From Flavobacterium arcticum (GTDB lineage Bacteria; Bacteroidota; Bacteroidia; Flavobacteriales; Flavobacteriaceae), in assembly GCF_003344925.1 (NCBI RefSeq), contig NZ_CP031188.1, positions 2,857,001-2,921,000 of the forward strand: a stretch of 64,000 bases of DNA. Reading direction: 5' to 3'. Shown here piece after piece: positions 50,805 through 59,798 of the stretch. The position numbers and the translations under genes are program-made. The notes under the pieces are model-generated. The model saw nothing but the letters and a program-made list of their open reading frames with translations. It did no database searches and was not told the DNA's origin. Within the stretch, counting starts at the first letter, position 1, and every line of letters begins with the position of its first letter.

Positions 50805-53657
50805 TTATCTGCTCAAGTACATTTTTCTTCGTGAGTACAGCTCGTAGAACTGGTCGTCTTTCAAGTCCTCTATAAACAGGATACTTTCACCTGTACTCTT
50901 CATTTCAGGTCCAAGTTTTTTATTCACACCTGGAAACTTGTTGAAAGAGAATACTGGTTGCTTAATTGCATATCCTTTAAGCTGTGGGTTAAACGTAAAG
51001 TCTTTTACTTTTTTATCGCCCAGCATTACTTTAGTAGCATAGTTTACATACGGTTCGCCATACGCCTTAGCGATAAACGGTACAGTACGTGATGCTCTTG
51101 GATTAGCTTCTATAATATAAACCGTATCGTCTTTTACAGCAAACTGTATATTGATAAGTCCTACTGTTTTAAGTGCTAATGCAATCTTTTTAGTATGGTC
51201 TTTTATTTGCTGCATTACAAACTCCCCAAGATTAAATGGTGGTAATGTAGCATTACTATCGCCAGAGTGTACTCCACAAGGCTCTATATGTTCCATAATA
51301 CCAATGATGTAAACATCTTCGCCATCACATATAGCATCTGCCTCAGCCTCTATAGCGCCATCAAGATAATGATCTAACAGTAGCTTATTACCTGGTATAT
51401 TTTTCAATAGATCAATAACATGCTCTTCTAGTTCTTGCTTGTTAATAACAATTTTCATTCCCTGACCTCCTAATACATACGAAGGACGTACTAATAATGG
51501 GAAATCAAGCTCATCCGAAAGCTTTACAGCTTCTTCTGCACTCTCTGCTACACCAAACTTAGGGAATGGTATATTTAGATTTGATAATAGCTCAGAGAAA
51601 CGCCCTCTGTCCTCAGCAAGGTCTAGTGCATCATAGCTTGTACCTAATATCTTGATACCATATCTATCTAACTTCTCTGCTAGTTTAAGTGCTGTTTGTC
51701 CTCCAAGCTGAACAATAACACCTTCAGGCTTTTCATGACGGATAATATCATATATATGTTCCCAGAATACAGGTTCAAAATAAAGTTTATCGGCTGTATC
51801 AAAATCAGTCGATACTGTTTCAGGGTTACAGTTTATCATTATAGTTTCATAACCACACTCTGAGGCTGCAAGCACACCGTGTACGCAAGAATAATCAAAC
51901 TCAATACCCTGTCCTATTCGGTTAGGTCCTGAACCTAATACTATAACTTTTTTCTTATCAGTAACAATACTTTCGTTATGTACATAACGTGTACCATCTG
52001 GTCTTTCTATCTCTGCTTCAAATGTAGAGTAATAGTATGGTGTTTTCGCCGTAAACTCAGCAGCACAAGTATCTACTAGCTTGTACACGCGCTTCACTCC
52101 CATTTCTTCACGCTTGTTATAAACCTGACTTTCAAGGCAGCCCATCATGTGGGCAATTTGCCTGTCGGCAAAACCTTTTTGTTTTGCTTCAAGTAATAAC
52201 TCTTTTGGTAATGTATCTATTTTAAAATTAGATATTTCTTTTTCTAATAGATAAAGCTCTTCATACTGACGTAAGAACCACATATCTATTTTAGTAATTT
52301 CATGTATGCGACTCAACGGGATACCCATTTGTATTGCATCATAAATTACAAATACCCTATCCCAACTTGCGTGGGTTAATTTATCAATAACTTGTTCATA
52401 ATTGGTATATCCTTTACCATCGGCTCCAAGACCGTTACGCTTAATTTCTAGCGACTGGGTAGCTTTGTGCAATGCTTCTTGGAACGAACGCCCAATACCC
52501 ATTACCTCTCCTACCGATTTCATTTGAAGTCCTAATGTTCTATCGGCTCCTTCAAATTTATCAAAGTTCCAACGTGGTATTTTTACAATAACATAATCTA
52601 ATGTAGGCTCAAATAAAGCCGATGTAGATTTTGTTATTTGATTTTCTAATTCATCAAGATGGTAGCCCAATGCCAGTTTAGATGCTATTTTTGCAATAGG
52701 ATATCCTGTAGCTTTTGATGCTAGTGCCGATGAGCGTGATACCCTCGGGTTAATCTCAATGGCAACAATATCTTCTTTTTCATCTGGGCTTACAGCAAAC
52801 TGCACATTACACCCTCCGGCAAAGTTACCAATGCTACGCATCATTTTGATTGCCATATCTCTCATTTTCTGATAGGTAGTATCAGATAAGGTCATGGCAG
52901 GTGCTACCGTTATACTATCTCCTGTATGGATACCCATAGGATCCATATTTTCGATAGAACAAATAATAACAACGTTATCATTTTTATCTCGAAGTAGCTC
53001 TAATTCATATTCTTTCCAGCCCAATAAGGCTTTGTCTATAAGTACCTCGTGTATAGGTGAAGACTCAAGACCAAAGGTAAGTAGGTCGTCAAATTCTTCT
53101 TTATTATGTACAAATGCGGCTCCAGAGCCACCTAATGTAAATGATGGACGAATTACTAAAGGAAAACCAAACTCTTGCGCGATTTCTTTTCCTTTCAAGA
53201 AAGAATTAGCAATTTTAGCAGGAGCAGCAGGTATTCCTATTTTTTGTAGTAATTGTTTAAACTGCTCTCTATCTTCAGTTATATTTATGGCATTTACATC
53301 CACTCCTATAAGTCTTACATTAAAGTCTGCCCATATACCTTTTTCTTCTGCCTCAAGGCAAAGGTTAAGTGCTGTTTGTCCTCCCATAGTAGGTAGTACA
53401 GCATCGATATTTGGGTGTGCCTTTAATATCTCAATAATAGATTTTGTAGTAAGTGGTTTCAAGTATACATGATCTGCCATCGATGGGTCGGTCATAATCG
53501 TTGCAGGATTCGAGTTAATAAGTATTACCTCTATACCTTCTTCTCTTATAGAACGTGCCGCTTGTGAACCAGCATAATCAAACTCGCAGGCCTGCCCGAT
53601 AACGATTGGACCTGAACCAATAATTAAAATAGATTTAATAGAATTGTCTTTCGGCAT
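50805..53657 (-). CDS. carB: Carbamoyl-phosphate synthase large subunit
   Basis: CarB makes carbamoyl phosphate for pyrimidine and arginine synthesis from bicarbonate, ammonia (passed from CarA) and ATP. The 950-residue chain has the two homologous synthetase halves (each opening GSGPIVIGQACEFDYAGSQA-like and GSGPNRIGQGIEFDYSCVH) with ATP-grasp domains. NPRVSRSSALASKATGYPIAKIA and NPRASRTVPFIAKAYGEPY are the two symmetric blocks. It ends at about the point where the allosteric MGS domain of E. coli CarB (1073 residues) would begin, so that domain appears to be absent. This is probably the usual state in Flavobacteriaceae. A promoter box lies at 53694-53701. Confidence 0.93.
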   Translation of the reverse strand: MPKDNSIKSILIIGSGPIVIGQACEFDYAGSQAARSIREEGIEVILINSNPATIMTDPSMADHVYLKPLTTKSIIEILKAHPNIDAVLPTMGGQTALNLCLEAEEKGIWADFNVRLIGVDVNAINITEDREQFKQLLQKIGIPAAPAKIANSFLKGKEIAQEFGFPLVIRPSFTLGGSGAAFVHNKEEFDDLLTFGLESSPIHEVLIDKALLGWKEYELELLRDKNDNVVIICSIENMDPMGIHTGDSITVAPAMTLSDTTYQKMRDMAIKMMRSIGNFAGGCNVQFAVSPDEKEDIVAIEINPRVSRSSALASKATGYPIAKIASKLALGYHLDELENQITKSTSALFEPTLDYVIVKIPRWNFDKFEGADRTLGLQMKSVGEVMGIGRSFQEALHKATQSLEIKRNGLGADGKGYTNYEQVIDKLTHASWDRVFVIYDAIQMGIPLSRIHEITKIDMWFLRQYEELYLLEKEISNFKIDTLPKELLLEAKQKGFADRQIAHMMGCLESQVYNKREEMGVKRVYKLVDTCAAEFTAKTPYYYSTFEAEIERPDGTRYVHNESIVTDKKKVIVLGSGPNRIGQGIEFDYSCVHGVLAASECGYETIMINCNPETVSTDFDTADKLYFEPVFWEHIYDIIRHEKPEGVIVQLGGQTALKLAEKLDRYGIKILGTSYDALDLAEDRGRFSELLSNLNIPFPKFGVAESAEEAVKLSDELDFPLLVRPSYVLGGQGMKIVINKQELEEHVIDLLKNIPGNKLLLDHYLDGAIEAEADAICDGEDVYIIGIMEHIEPCGVHSGDSNATLPPFNLGEFVMQQIKDHTKKIALALKTVGLINIQFAVKDDTVYIIEANPRASRTVPFIAKAYGEPYVNYATKVMLGDKKVKDFTFNPQLKGYAIKQPVFSFNKFPGVNKKLGPEMKSTGESILFIEDLKDDQFYELYSRRKMYLSR

Positions 53658-53693
53658 TGTTGTGTGTAGTTGTAGTTATATATTGAAGTTGTG

Positions 53694-53701
53694 CAAATTT
53701 A
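53694..53701 (-). promoter_or_regulatory. carB -7 promoter box
   Basis: TAAATTTG on the minus strand predicts a transcript starting near 53688, about 30 nt before the carB ATG. Confidence 0.55.
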
Positions 53702-53768
53702 CTATTTATTTTAAAAAAAATCCCCTTTATTCTGACAGCTATCAGTAGGAGAAATCTTTACAGGGTAT

Positions 53769-53804
53769 AAAAAAAGGCGTTACTAAAATAAGTAACACCT
53801 TTAT
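53769..53804 (-). terminator. Terminator after rpmH
   Basis: On the minus strand AAAGGTGTTACT pairs with AGTAACGCCTTT with one mismatch, then T residues follow. It lies about 20 nt after the L34 stop codon. Confidence 0.75.
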
Positions 53805-53821
53805 TATGTTTAAAAAAAACA

Positions 53822-53983
53822 TTATTTTTTATGTCTTGGTTCACAAGAAACAGTAAGTTTATGTCTTCCTTTAGCTCTTCTGCGAGCAAGCACTTTTCTA
53901 CCATTTGGAGAGGACATCCTATCCATAAAACCGTGCTTATTTCTTCTTTTTCTTTTCGATGGCTGAAATGTTCTCTTACTCAT
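53822..53983 (-). CDS. rpmH: 50S ribosomal protein L34
   Basis: Translation of 53983 to 53822 gives a 53-residue very basic protein starting [19 protein letters not shown], with [17 protein letters not shown] and ending EPRHKK, which is plainly L34 of the Bacteroidota type. The start ATG is fixed by conservation. L34 is part of the large ribosomal subunit. A consensus promoter lies 76 nt upstream. The gene is monocistronic: rnpA and dnaA, often beside rpmH in other phyla, are not here. Confidence 0.95.
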   Translation of the reverse strand: MSKRTFQPSKRKRRNKHGFMDRMSSPNGRKVLARRRAKGRHKLTVSCEPRHKK

Positions 53984-54058
53984 TACGTTGTATCTTTAAA
54001 ATCTTTTATTGAATATCTTATCGAGGTATACGGAATACCGCTATTCCAAAACCGAGTG

Positions 54059-54088
54059 CAAATATACAAACCTTTTTTTTACACACAA
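54059..54088 (-). promoter_or_regulatory. Consensus promoter of rpmH
   Basis: TATATTTG (54066-54059) lies 19 nt from a TTG (54088-54086), both on the minus strand, matching the Bacteroidota TTTG-N19-TAnnTTTG model closely. The leader of about 70 nt includes A+T-rich sequence with no clear structure. Confidence 0.7.
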
Positions 54089-54122
54089 GTGCTTTTATAA
54101 AAATATTTTTAATTCATTTTAT

Positions 54123-54130
54123 TACCTTTG
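54123..54130 (+). promoter_or_regulatory. -7 promoter box of TPR gene
   Basis: TACCTTTG lies 23 nt before the ATG at 54154. The -33 region is weak. Confidence 0.5.
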
Positions 54131-54153
54131 CACCACAAATTTATATAACTATC

Positions 54154-54693
54154 ATGTTCAATAAAAACATTAAGCTTGTGCTTGCTGCACTGGTAATTAT
54201 AACTGCAGTATGGCAATTTACAGAAAAAAATATAGGTAACGGCATTTTCTTATTACTCCTTTCGGGAATTTTTATACTATTATATTATAAAAATGAGATG
54301 ATTTTAATGGCTTTCTTAAAGTTAAGAAAACAAGATTTTGACGGTGCTAAAAAATTACTCGATAAAATAAAGAACCCTCAAGCATCATTAGTAAGAAAGC
54401 AAGAAGGGTATTACAATTACCTTAACGGGCTTATGTTATCGCAAACCAACTTAACGCAAGCGGAGAAATACCTTAAAAAAGCTGTTGCTCTTGGACTTAA
54501 TATGGATCAGGATATGGCAATGGCAAAACTTAACCTTGCAGGTATAGCAATTACTAAAAACCGAAAAGTAGAAGCTACAAGTTTACTTAATGAAGCTAAG
54601 AAACTGGACAAACAAAACATGCTGAAAGATCAAATAACAATGATGAAACAGCAACTTAAAAAGGGACCGCAAACACAGCAAAGAAGATATTAA
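54154..54693 (+). CDS. Membrane protein with TPR-like cytosolic domain
   Basis: The 179-residue protein begins with two membrane segments (KLVLAALVIITAVWQF and IFLLLLSGIFILLYY, about residues 7-46). The rest is helical with TPR-type consensus pairs: YNYLNGLMLSQTNLTQAEKYLKKAVALGL and AKLNLAGIAITKNRKVEATSLLNEAKKL, about residues 85-165. It probably faces the cytosol or periplasm to bind partners. Function unknown. It is monocistronic with a strong terminator shared with the lytic transglycosylase gene. The Q-rich basic tail (QQLKKGPQTQQRRY) is unusual. Confidence 0.7.
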   Translation: MFNKNIKLVLAALVIITAVWQFTEKNIGNGIFLLLLSGIFILLYYKNEMILMAFLKLRKQDFDGAKKLLDKIKNPQASLVRKQEGYYNYLNGLMLSQTNLTQAEKYLKKAVALGLNMDQDMAMAKLNLAGIAITKNRKVEATSLLNEAKKLDKQNMLKDQITMMKQQLKKGPQTQQRRY

Positions 54694-54695
54694 AT

Positions 54696-54727
54696 AAAAA
54701 AGCCGCCTCATATGAGGCGGCTTTTTT
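54696..54727. terminator. Bidirectional terminator
   Basis: AAAAAAGCCGCCTCAT pairs with ATGAGGCGGCTTTTTT as a perfect palindrome, serving both convergent genes. Confidence 0.9.
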
Positions 54728-54729
54728 AT

Positions 54730-55653
54730 TTAATATCCCGATAGCGGAATCTCTATATTATATTCTTTACCCGACGCTACATTCAGTTTCCTGTCGCGCA
54801 TCCATGGGTTGTGTATTTTTAATATCTTATAATTTATTCCCTGTTCTTTAGCAAATACTGCTAAATCTGATATTGATGATGTTACTGCTACATCTTTTAC
54901 TGGAAGTACAGGATACATATCCTCTGGTAAAAGGTGAAAGTTATATTTAGATGGGTCTATCATAACTTGTTTTAAAGCTAATATCCTAAATACATAGCGC
55001 GAAGTCTCATCATTTAAAAGTAGATCATAATAATCATCTACCCCCTGAAATGTTAGTTGCCTGTTAACCCCGGTAAGTCCTGCATTATAAGATGCTGCTG
55101 CTAACGTCCAAGAACCTAATTTCTCTTTTGCATTTAATAGATATTTACATGCTGCTTCTGTAGATTTTTCTAAATGATAACGCTCATCTACAAGGTCGTT
55201 AATTTCTAAACCATATTGTTTTCCCGTTTCGGGCATAAACTGCCATACACCCCGTGCTCCAGCAGGTGAAACTGCATTCACCAATCCGCTTTCTGCAACA
55301 GCAAGATATTTAAAATCGTCAGGTACACCATTTTTCTTTAATATAGGTTCAATAATTGTAAAAGCCCTATTAGCACGTTTTATAATAATTTGAGTTGTAG
55401 CATGCAGGTTAGCATTTACAAGTAATTCTCTATCAAACCTTTCTTTTACATCGGCAACATCCAAAGGTGTAACCTCTCCTGCAAAATCAATTTTAGAAGG
55501 AAAATAAAAACTTGACACATTTTTTTCCTCCTCAATTTTTTCTGATGTTTTGGTCGAAACAGCATTTATAAGTATTCCGCTTACCAACACTACCGATGCT
55601 ATAACACCCACTTTCTTACCCCATTCCATAACGTCTTTCTTTTTATAATTCAT
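54730..55653 (-). CDS. Lytic transglycosylase, SLT (MltD-like) domain
   Basis: This enzyme cleaves the glycan strands of peptidoglycan to leave 1,6-anhydro ends. The 307-residue protein has an N-terminal membrane anchor (VGVIASVVLVSGILINAV, about residues 15-33), then the SLT domain around residues 95-230: LAVAESGLVNAVSPAGARGVWQFMPETG holds the catalytic Glu of the E-S motif, and AAASYNAG is the second landmark. No LysM repeats follow, so it is shorter than MltD. It is probably inner-membrane bound with its active site in the periplasm. Monocistronic. Confidence 0.88.
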   Translation of the reverse strand: MNYKKKDVMEWGKKVGVIASVVLVSGILINAVSTKTSEKIEEEKNVSSFYFPSKIDFAGEVTPLDVADVKERFDRELLVNANLHATTQIIIKRANRAFTIIEPILKKNGVPDDFKYLAVAESGLVNAVSPAGARGVWQFMPETGKQYGLEINDLVDERYHLEKSTEAACKYLLNAKEKLGSWTLAAASYNAGLTGVNRQLTFQGVDDYYDLLLNDETSRYVFRILALKQVMIDPSKYNFHLLPEDMYPVLPVKDVAVTSSISDLAVFAKEQGINYKILKIHNPWMRDRKLNVASGKEYNIEIPLSGY

Positions 55654-55722
55654 AGTACAGCATATTTAAGGAAATAGCACAGCCATTACCTGTTTGTAAA
55701 GCTACAAAAATGACACCAAATA

Positions 55723-56385
55723 CTACGATGCTGTAATAATTTTAGGAAGATTTTCATTAAACCATTTTACCTTATTAATTATCATAATATGAGTACCATT
55801 TTGCAGGGGTATATAGTCTTTTAAATATTGTGGCGGAAAAACACCATCAGCAGTACCATGAATATGAACTACATTATCATTAGGGGCTACCCTATCCCAA
55901 AGTATTATAGTTCTAAAAGCCCAATCGAGATATTTTTTATCTCTTACAGACAAAAATTTCTCATACAACCTTAATCGTTTCGCAATAAAGCTATTACCTT
56001 TAGCAAAACGTGCCAACCAGTCAACTCGTTCCATAAGAGCTGTAGGGAAAACATTGTAAGCTCTTACAAGTTTAGCAAAACGCATTCTACGCGGAAACTC
56101 AGCATTACATTTTACACTAGATACGATAATTACTTTTCTTGTTGGTATCACTTCTGCTATTTCCTGCACCAATACCCCACCGAAAGAAACCCCTATTAAA
56201 ACAGGGTTTTTGTGTACTATGTTTTTAGAGATTCGTTTGGCATAGTGTGATAAAGACTCTTGCGCTTCAGGCAATAACCATTCAAGAAAAAACATTTCAA
56301 ATTTATCTTCGGGAAGCTTTATATTTTCAAAAATAACAGGACTCGCAGCTAGTCCTGGCATAAAATAAACAGGAATTTTTTCCAT
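55723..56385 (-). CDS. Alpha/beta-fold hydrolase
   Basis: A 220-residue protein of the alpha/beta hydrolase fold, with the nucleophile elbow GVSFGG (Ser67) and the acid/His part IHGTADGVFPP and GTHIMI. The opening MPGLAASPVIFENIKLP is the oxyanion-loop side. The cap is helical (about residues 95-145). The reaction is not known. It diverges from the pirin gene. A read-through transcript from pirin is not expected. Confidence 0.82.
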   Translation of the reverse strand: MEKIPVYFMPGLAASPVIFENIKLPEDKFEMFFLEWLLPEAQESLSHYAKRISKNIVHKNPVLIGVSFGGVLVQEIAEVIPTRKVIIVSSVKCNAEFPRRMRFAKLVRAYNVFPTALMERVDWLARFAKGNSFIAKRLRLYEKFLSVRDKKYLDWAFRTIILWDRVAPNDNVVHIHGTADGVFPPQYLKDYIPLQNGTHIMIINKVKWFNENLPKIITAS

Positions 56386-56506
56386 TTTATTATTGGGTTT
56401 TAACGCTCCCTCACGCTATTTGTCGATTTTTATTACGAAATTTGTATAAAGTTAAAATTTTTATCCCACTTCGAGCGTTCATATAATCTTAATTTATCAA
56501 TAAATT

Positions 56507-57229
56507 ATGAAGTCACGATTGTTTCCTAAAAGTGAAAGAGGTACTGCCGATTTCGGGTGGCTACAAGCCAACTTTTCGTTTTCTTTCGGTAACTACTATA
56601 ATCCTGACATGGTACAGTTTGGTATGCTACGTGTATTGAATGATGATACTATTGCTGCAGGAATGGGTTTTGGGACACACCCTCATGATAATATGGAAAT
56701 TATAACCATACCACTACAAGGAGGACTTACACATCGTGACAGTATGGGTAACGAAGCTACTGTTAGCTTTGGCGAAGTACAGGTTATGAGCGCTGGCACT
56801 GGTATACAACACTCTGAGATGAATGCCAGCCAAACAGAAGCTGCAAAAACACTTCAATTGTGGGTTTTTCCTGATAAACAAGATGTAACACCCCGATATG
56901 ATCAAAAAAGTTTTGATCTAGAGAAAAACAATAACACTTTTGTTAACATTGTAGCTCCACAAGGCAAAAATAATGATAATGCTTTATGGATACATCAACA
57001 AGCATACCTACACATAGGAATATTTGATACTGGGCAAAAAATAACACATAACATAATGATGCCTGCCAATGGCGTCTATTTATTCTTGATAGAGGGTGAA
57101 ATAGAAATTGATGGGCAAATTATTAAAGAACGTGATGCTTATGGCGCAATAGAACTCGACAGCCTTACAATTGAAATAAAAAAAGCTTCTAAAATAGTAC
57201 TGATAGAAGTACCAATGACGCATAATTAA
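56507..57229 (+). CDS. Pirin family protein (double cupin)
   Basis: Pirins are iron-binding double-cupin proteins, some with quercetin dioxygenase activity. The metal-site motif FGTHPHDNMEIIT (about residues 56-68) carries the H-x-H-x4-E pattern, and MSAGTGIQHSEMN carries a second His/Glu set. Length 240 is typical. The second cupin is degenerate (ALWIHQQAYLHIG onward). It leads an operon with a small acetyltransferase 7 nt downstream and a short-chain dehydrogenase. This trio recurs in flavobacteria and may act on a common metabolite, but that is inference. Confidence 0.9.
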   Translation: MKSRLFPKSERGTADFGWLQANFSFSFGNYYNPDMVQFGMLRVLNDDTIAAGMGFGTHPHDNMEIITIPLQGGLTHRDSMGNEATVSFGEVQVMSAGTGIQHSEMNASQTEAAKTLQLWVFPDKQDVTPRYDQKSFDLEKNNNTFVNIVAPQGKNNDNALWIHQQAYLHIGIFDTGQKITHNIMMPANGVYLFLIEGEIEIDGQIIKERDAYGAIELDSLTIEIKKASKIVLIEVPMTHN

Positions 57230-57236
57230 AAAAACT

Positions 57237-57524
57237 ATGGAAATTAGAGACAACCAATTTCAGAGACAGTTTGAAACAACAGTAAATGATAATGTAATAT
57301 TATCCGTAGAATACTCTTTGCAAGAACGAAAAATATTTCTTACCCGCATTAATACCCCTGAAGGGTTTGAGGAGGAAGATGTGGTTAATGAATTTCTTAA
57401 AGAAATACTTGAAATCGCCGAAGAAAAAAGATTAAAAGTAGTACCTGTGCACCCAAAAGTAGCTGCTTTTTTTAAGAAAAACCCTCAGTATAAAGAATTG
57501 CTACCACCAGGCATTAGAATATAA
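57237..57524 (+). CDS. Small GNAT-type N-acetyltransferase (YjdJ-like)
   Basis: The 95-residue protein fits the short GNAT-like acetyltransferase family (YjdJ/N-acetyltransferase CG). It has the beta strands [17 protein letters not shown], the [19 protein letters not shown] helix, and the acetyl-CoA-loop piece [25 protein letters not shown]. These proteins are compact and lack the full GNAT N-terminal region. The substrate is unknown. It lies between pirin (7 nt upstream) and the SDR (20 nt downstream), so all three are likely one transcript. Confidence 0.85.
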   Translation: MEIRDNQFQRQFETTVNDNVILSVEYSLQERKIFLTRINTPEGFEEEDVVNEFLKEILEIAEEKRLKVVPVHPKVAAFFKKNPQYKELLPPGIRI

Positions 57525-57544
57525 AAACAATAAATAAATACAGA

Positions 57545-58261
57545 ATGCAAAGTTTAAAAGGAAAAAATGCACTTATAACAGGTGCAGGTAAAGGTATAGG
57601 TAAAGCTGTAGCATTAGCTTTGGCTAACGAAGGTGTAAATATTATACTACTTTCACGTACTAAAAACAGTCTTGAAGAAGTAGCGACAGCAGTAGAAAAA
57701 ACTGGTGTAAAAGCATTTGTAGTAACAGCAGATGTAGCCGATATTAATGCTGTAAATGACGCCGTTAGTAAAGCTTTAGCAGCGTTTGGTTCTATAGACA
57801 TTTTAATTAACAATGCTGGTATTGGTAAGTTTGGTAAGTTTCTAGATTTAGACCCTACAGACTGGGAGGGTATTATAAAAACTAACCTAATGGGAGTATA
57901 TTATACTACTCGTGCTGTACTACCTGGTATGATAAAACAACAAGGTGGCGATATTATAAATATATCATCTACAGCAGGACAAAAAGGTAATGCTGCTACA
58001 AGTGCTTATAGTGCATCTAAATTTGGTGTTATGGGCTTAACAGAGTCTTTAATGCAAGAGGTAAGAAAACACAACATAAGAGTAACAGCCTTAACTCCTA
58101 GCACTGTAGCTACAGATATGGCTATTGACTTAAACTTAACAGACGGAAACCCCGAAAGCGTAATGCAAGCTGAAGATATTGCCGAAGTAATTATAGCGCA
58201 GTTAAAGCTAAACAAAAGAGTATTTATAAAAGAAAGCGGAATTTGGTCTACTAACCCATAA
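57545..58261 (+). CDS. Short-chain dehydrogenase/reductase, FabG-like 3-oxoacyl reductase
   Basis: The 238-residue SDR has the cofactor motif [11 protein letters not shown] (about residues 11-21), NNAGIG around residue 88, the catalytic Ser in NISSTAG, and YSASK with Tyr about residue 155 and Lys four later. The pattern and length fit the FabG/3-ketoacyl-ACP reductase group, but the true substrate could be different since a fatty-acid context is absent. It is the last gene of the pirin operon and ends before a strong terminator. Confidence 0.88.
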   Translation: MQSLKGKNALITGAGKGIGKAVALALANEGVNIILLSRTKNSLEEVATAVEKTGVKAFVVTADVADINAVNDAVSKALAAFGSIDILINNAGIGKFGKFLDLDPTDWEGIIKTNLMGVYYTTRAVLPGMIKQQGGDIINISSTAGQKGNAATSAYSASKFGVMGLTESLMQEVRKHNIRVTALTPSTVATDMAIDLNLTDGNPESVMQAEDIAEVIIAQLKLNKRVFIKESGIWSTNP

Positions 58262-58280
58262 CCTAAATTCTTATTTATAT

Positions 58281-58317
58281 AAAAAAATAGAGGACACGTA
58301 ATGTCCTCTATTTTTTT
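58281..58317. terminator. Bidirectional terminator
   Basis: AAAAAAATAGAGGACA and TGTCCTCTATTTTTTT form a 16-bp stem with a 5-nt loop between convergent genes (SDR and mtaB). Confidence 0.9.
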
Positions 58318-58372
58318 ATAATTTAATCTCAAATCTCTCTCACTTAAAACGTACAAGTAACTGTATAACAGT

Positions 58373-59710
58373 TTATCCTAAAAATACAGGCTCTTTTACA
58401 AACTCCATCCTTACTATACCATCATCATCTATCTTGGTAAGTTTTATTTCGTGAAGCGTATTTACCAGTTCAGGATTCCAAGGCGTTTTTACCTTTACAT
58501 AGTTTTCGGTAAAACCATGAATGTAACCTTCTTTATTCTCTCCTTCAAATAATACAGTACGAGTGCTACCCAACTGAGCTTCATAAAAAGCTCTACGTTT
58601 TTTAACCGATAGTCCACGAAGCATTTTACTACGTTTACTACGCACATTCATAGGGACTACACCATCCATTTCGGCAGCAGGAGTATTATCTCTTTCGCTA
58701 TATGTAAATACATGTAGGTAAGATATATCCATACTATTCAAGTAGTTGTACGTCTCTAAAAAATGCTCGTCAGTTTCCCCTGGGAAACCAACAATAACAT
58801 CTACACCTATGCAGGCATGAGGCATTACTTCGCGTGTTTTTGCTACACGCTCAGTATATACTTCGCGCATATAGCGACGGCGCATTAACTTCAATATCTC
58901 GTTACTACCAGATTGTAATGGTATATGGAAATGTGGTACAAATGTTCTACTCTTAGATACAAAATCAATTGTCTCATTTTTTAGTAAATTAGGCTCTATA
59001 GACGATATTCTTAAACGCTCTATCCCCTCTACTTCATCTAATGCCTGTACCAGTTCATAAAAAGTATGCTCATGCTTTTTATTACCAAACTCGCCTTTAC
59101 CATAGTCGCCTATATTTACCCCAGTAAGAACAATCTCTTTAATACCTTTCTGCGATATTTCAGAAGCATTATTAAGTACATTTTGTAGTGTATCACTACG
59201 CGAAATACCACGCGCTAATGGAATAGTACAGTATGTACATTTATAATCGCATCCATCCTGCACTTTCAGGAAAGCACGAGTACGATCGCCAATAGAGTAG
59301 CTGCCTACATAAAAATCAGCCTCCGATATTTCGCATGAGTGTACCTCACCCATATCATTTTTAGACAAATCATTTATATAATCGGTAAGTTTAAATTTTT
59401 CAGTCGCACCTAAAACAAGATCTACACCATCAACAGCTGCAAGTTGTTCTGGTTTTAATTGTGCATAGCACCCCACAGCAGCTACAAAAGCCTTATCATT
59501 CTTCTTTAGCGCTTTTTTAACTACCTGTTTAAACTGCTTATCGGCATTCTCTGTAACCGAGCAAGTGTTTATAACATAAATATCTGCAGCATCTTCAAAA
59601 TCAACACGATCGAAACCTTCATCTTGAAAATTTCGGGCAATAGTAGATGTTTCTGAAAAATTCAGTTTACATCCCAGCGTATAAAAAGCAACTTTTTTCT
59701 TGTTTTCCAT
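58373..59710 (-). CDS. mtaB: tRNA t6A37 methylthiotransferase MtaB
   Basis: MtaB adds a methylthio group to t6A at position 37 of tRNA, using two iron-sulfur clusters. The 445-residue protein has the N-terminal UPF0004 domain (YTLGCKLNFSET, INTCSVTENAD, VGCYAQ holding its three cysteines), and the radical-SAM motif CDYKCTYC (about residues 152-159). A C-terminal TRAM-like domain (LFEGENKEGYIHGFTENYVKV) follows. The KLNFSE after the first Cys marks MtaB, not MiaB. The gene is monocistronic, diverging from the oligopeptide-binding gene. Confidence 0.93.
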   Translation of the reverse strand: MENKKKVAFYTLGCKLNFSETSTIARNFQDEGFDRVDFEDAADIYVINTCSVTENADKQFKQVVKKALKKNDKAFVAAVGCYAQLKPEQLAAVDGVDLVLGATEKFKLTDYINDLSKNDMGEVHSCEISEADFYVGSYSIGDRTRAFLKVQDGCDYKCTYCTIPLARGISRSDTLQNVLNNASEISQKGIKEIVLTGVNIGDYGKGEFGNKKHEHTFYELVQALDEVEGIERLRISSIEPNLLKNETIDFVSKSRTFVPHFHIPLQSGSNEILKLMRRRYMREVYTERVAKTREVMPHACIGVDVIVGFPGETDEHFLETYNYLNSMDISYLHVFTYSERDNTPAAEMDGVVPMNVRSKRSKMLRGLSVKKRRAFYEAQLGSTRTVLFEGENKEGYIHGFTENYVKVKTPWNPELVNTLHEIKLTKIDDDGIVRMEFVKEPVFLG

Positions 59711-59772
59711 TCTCTAAGCTTACTGTAAAGCAGTAACTTTATTTATATTTACCTCTCTTAAAAAAGAGGTTG

Positions 59773-59780
59773 CAAATTTA
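59773..59780 (-). promoter_or_regulatory. mtaB -7 promoter box
   Basis: TAAATTTG on the minus strand predicts a leader of about 58 nt before the mtaB ATG. The divergent SBP gene starts 18 nt away on the other side, so the two control regions overlap. Confidence 0.45.
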
Positions 59781-59798
59781 CACACAAAATTCGATTTG

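Noticed and set aside
53822..53983. Origin region signalled by rpmH
   Set aside because: rpmH can lie near dnaA and rnpA, but neither is present here, so it gives no evidence of an origin.
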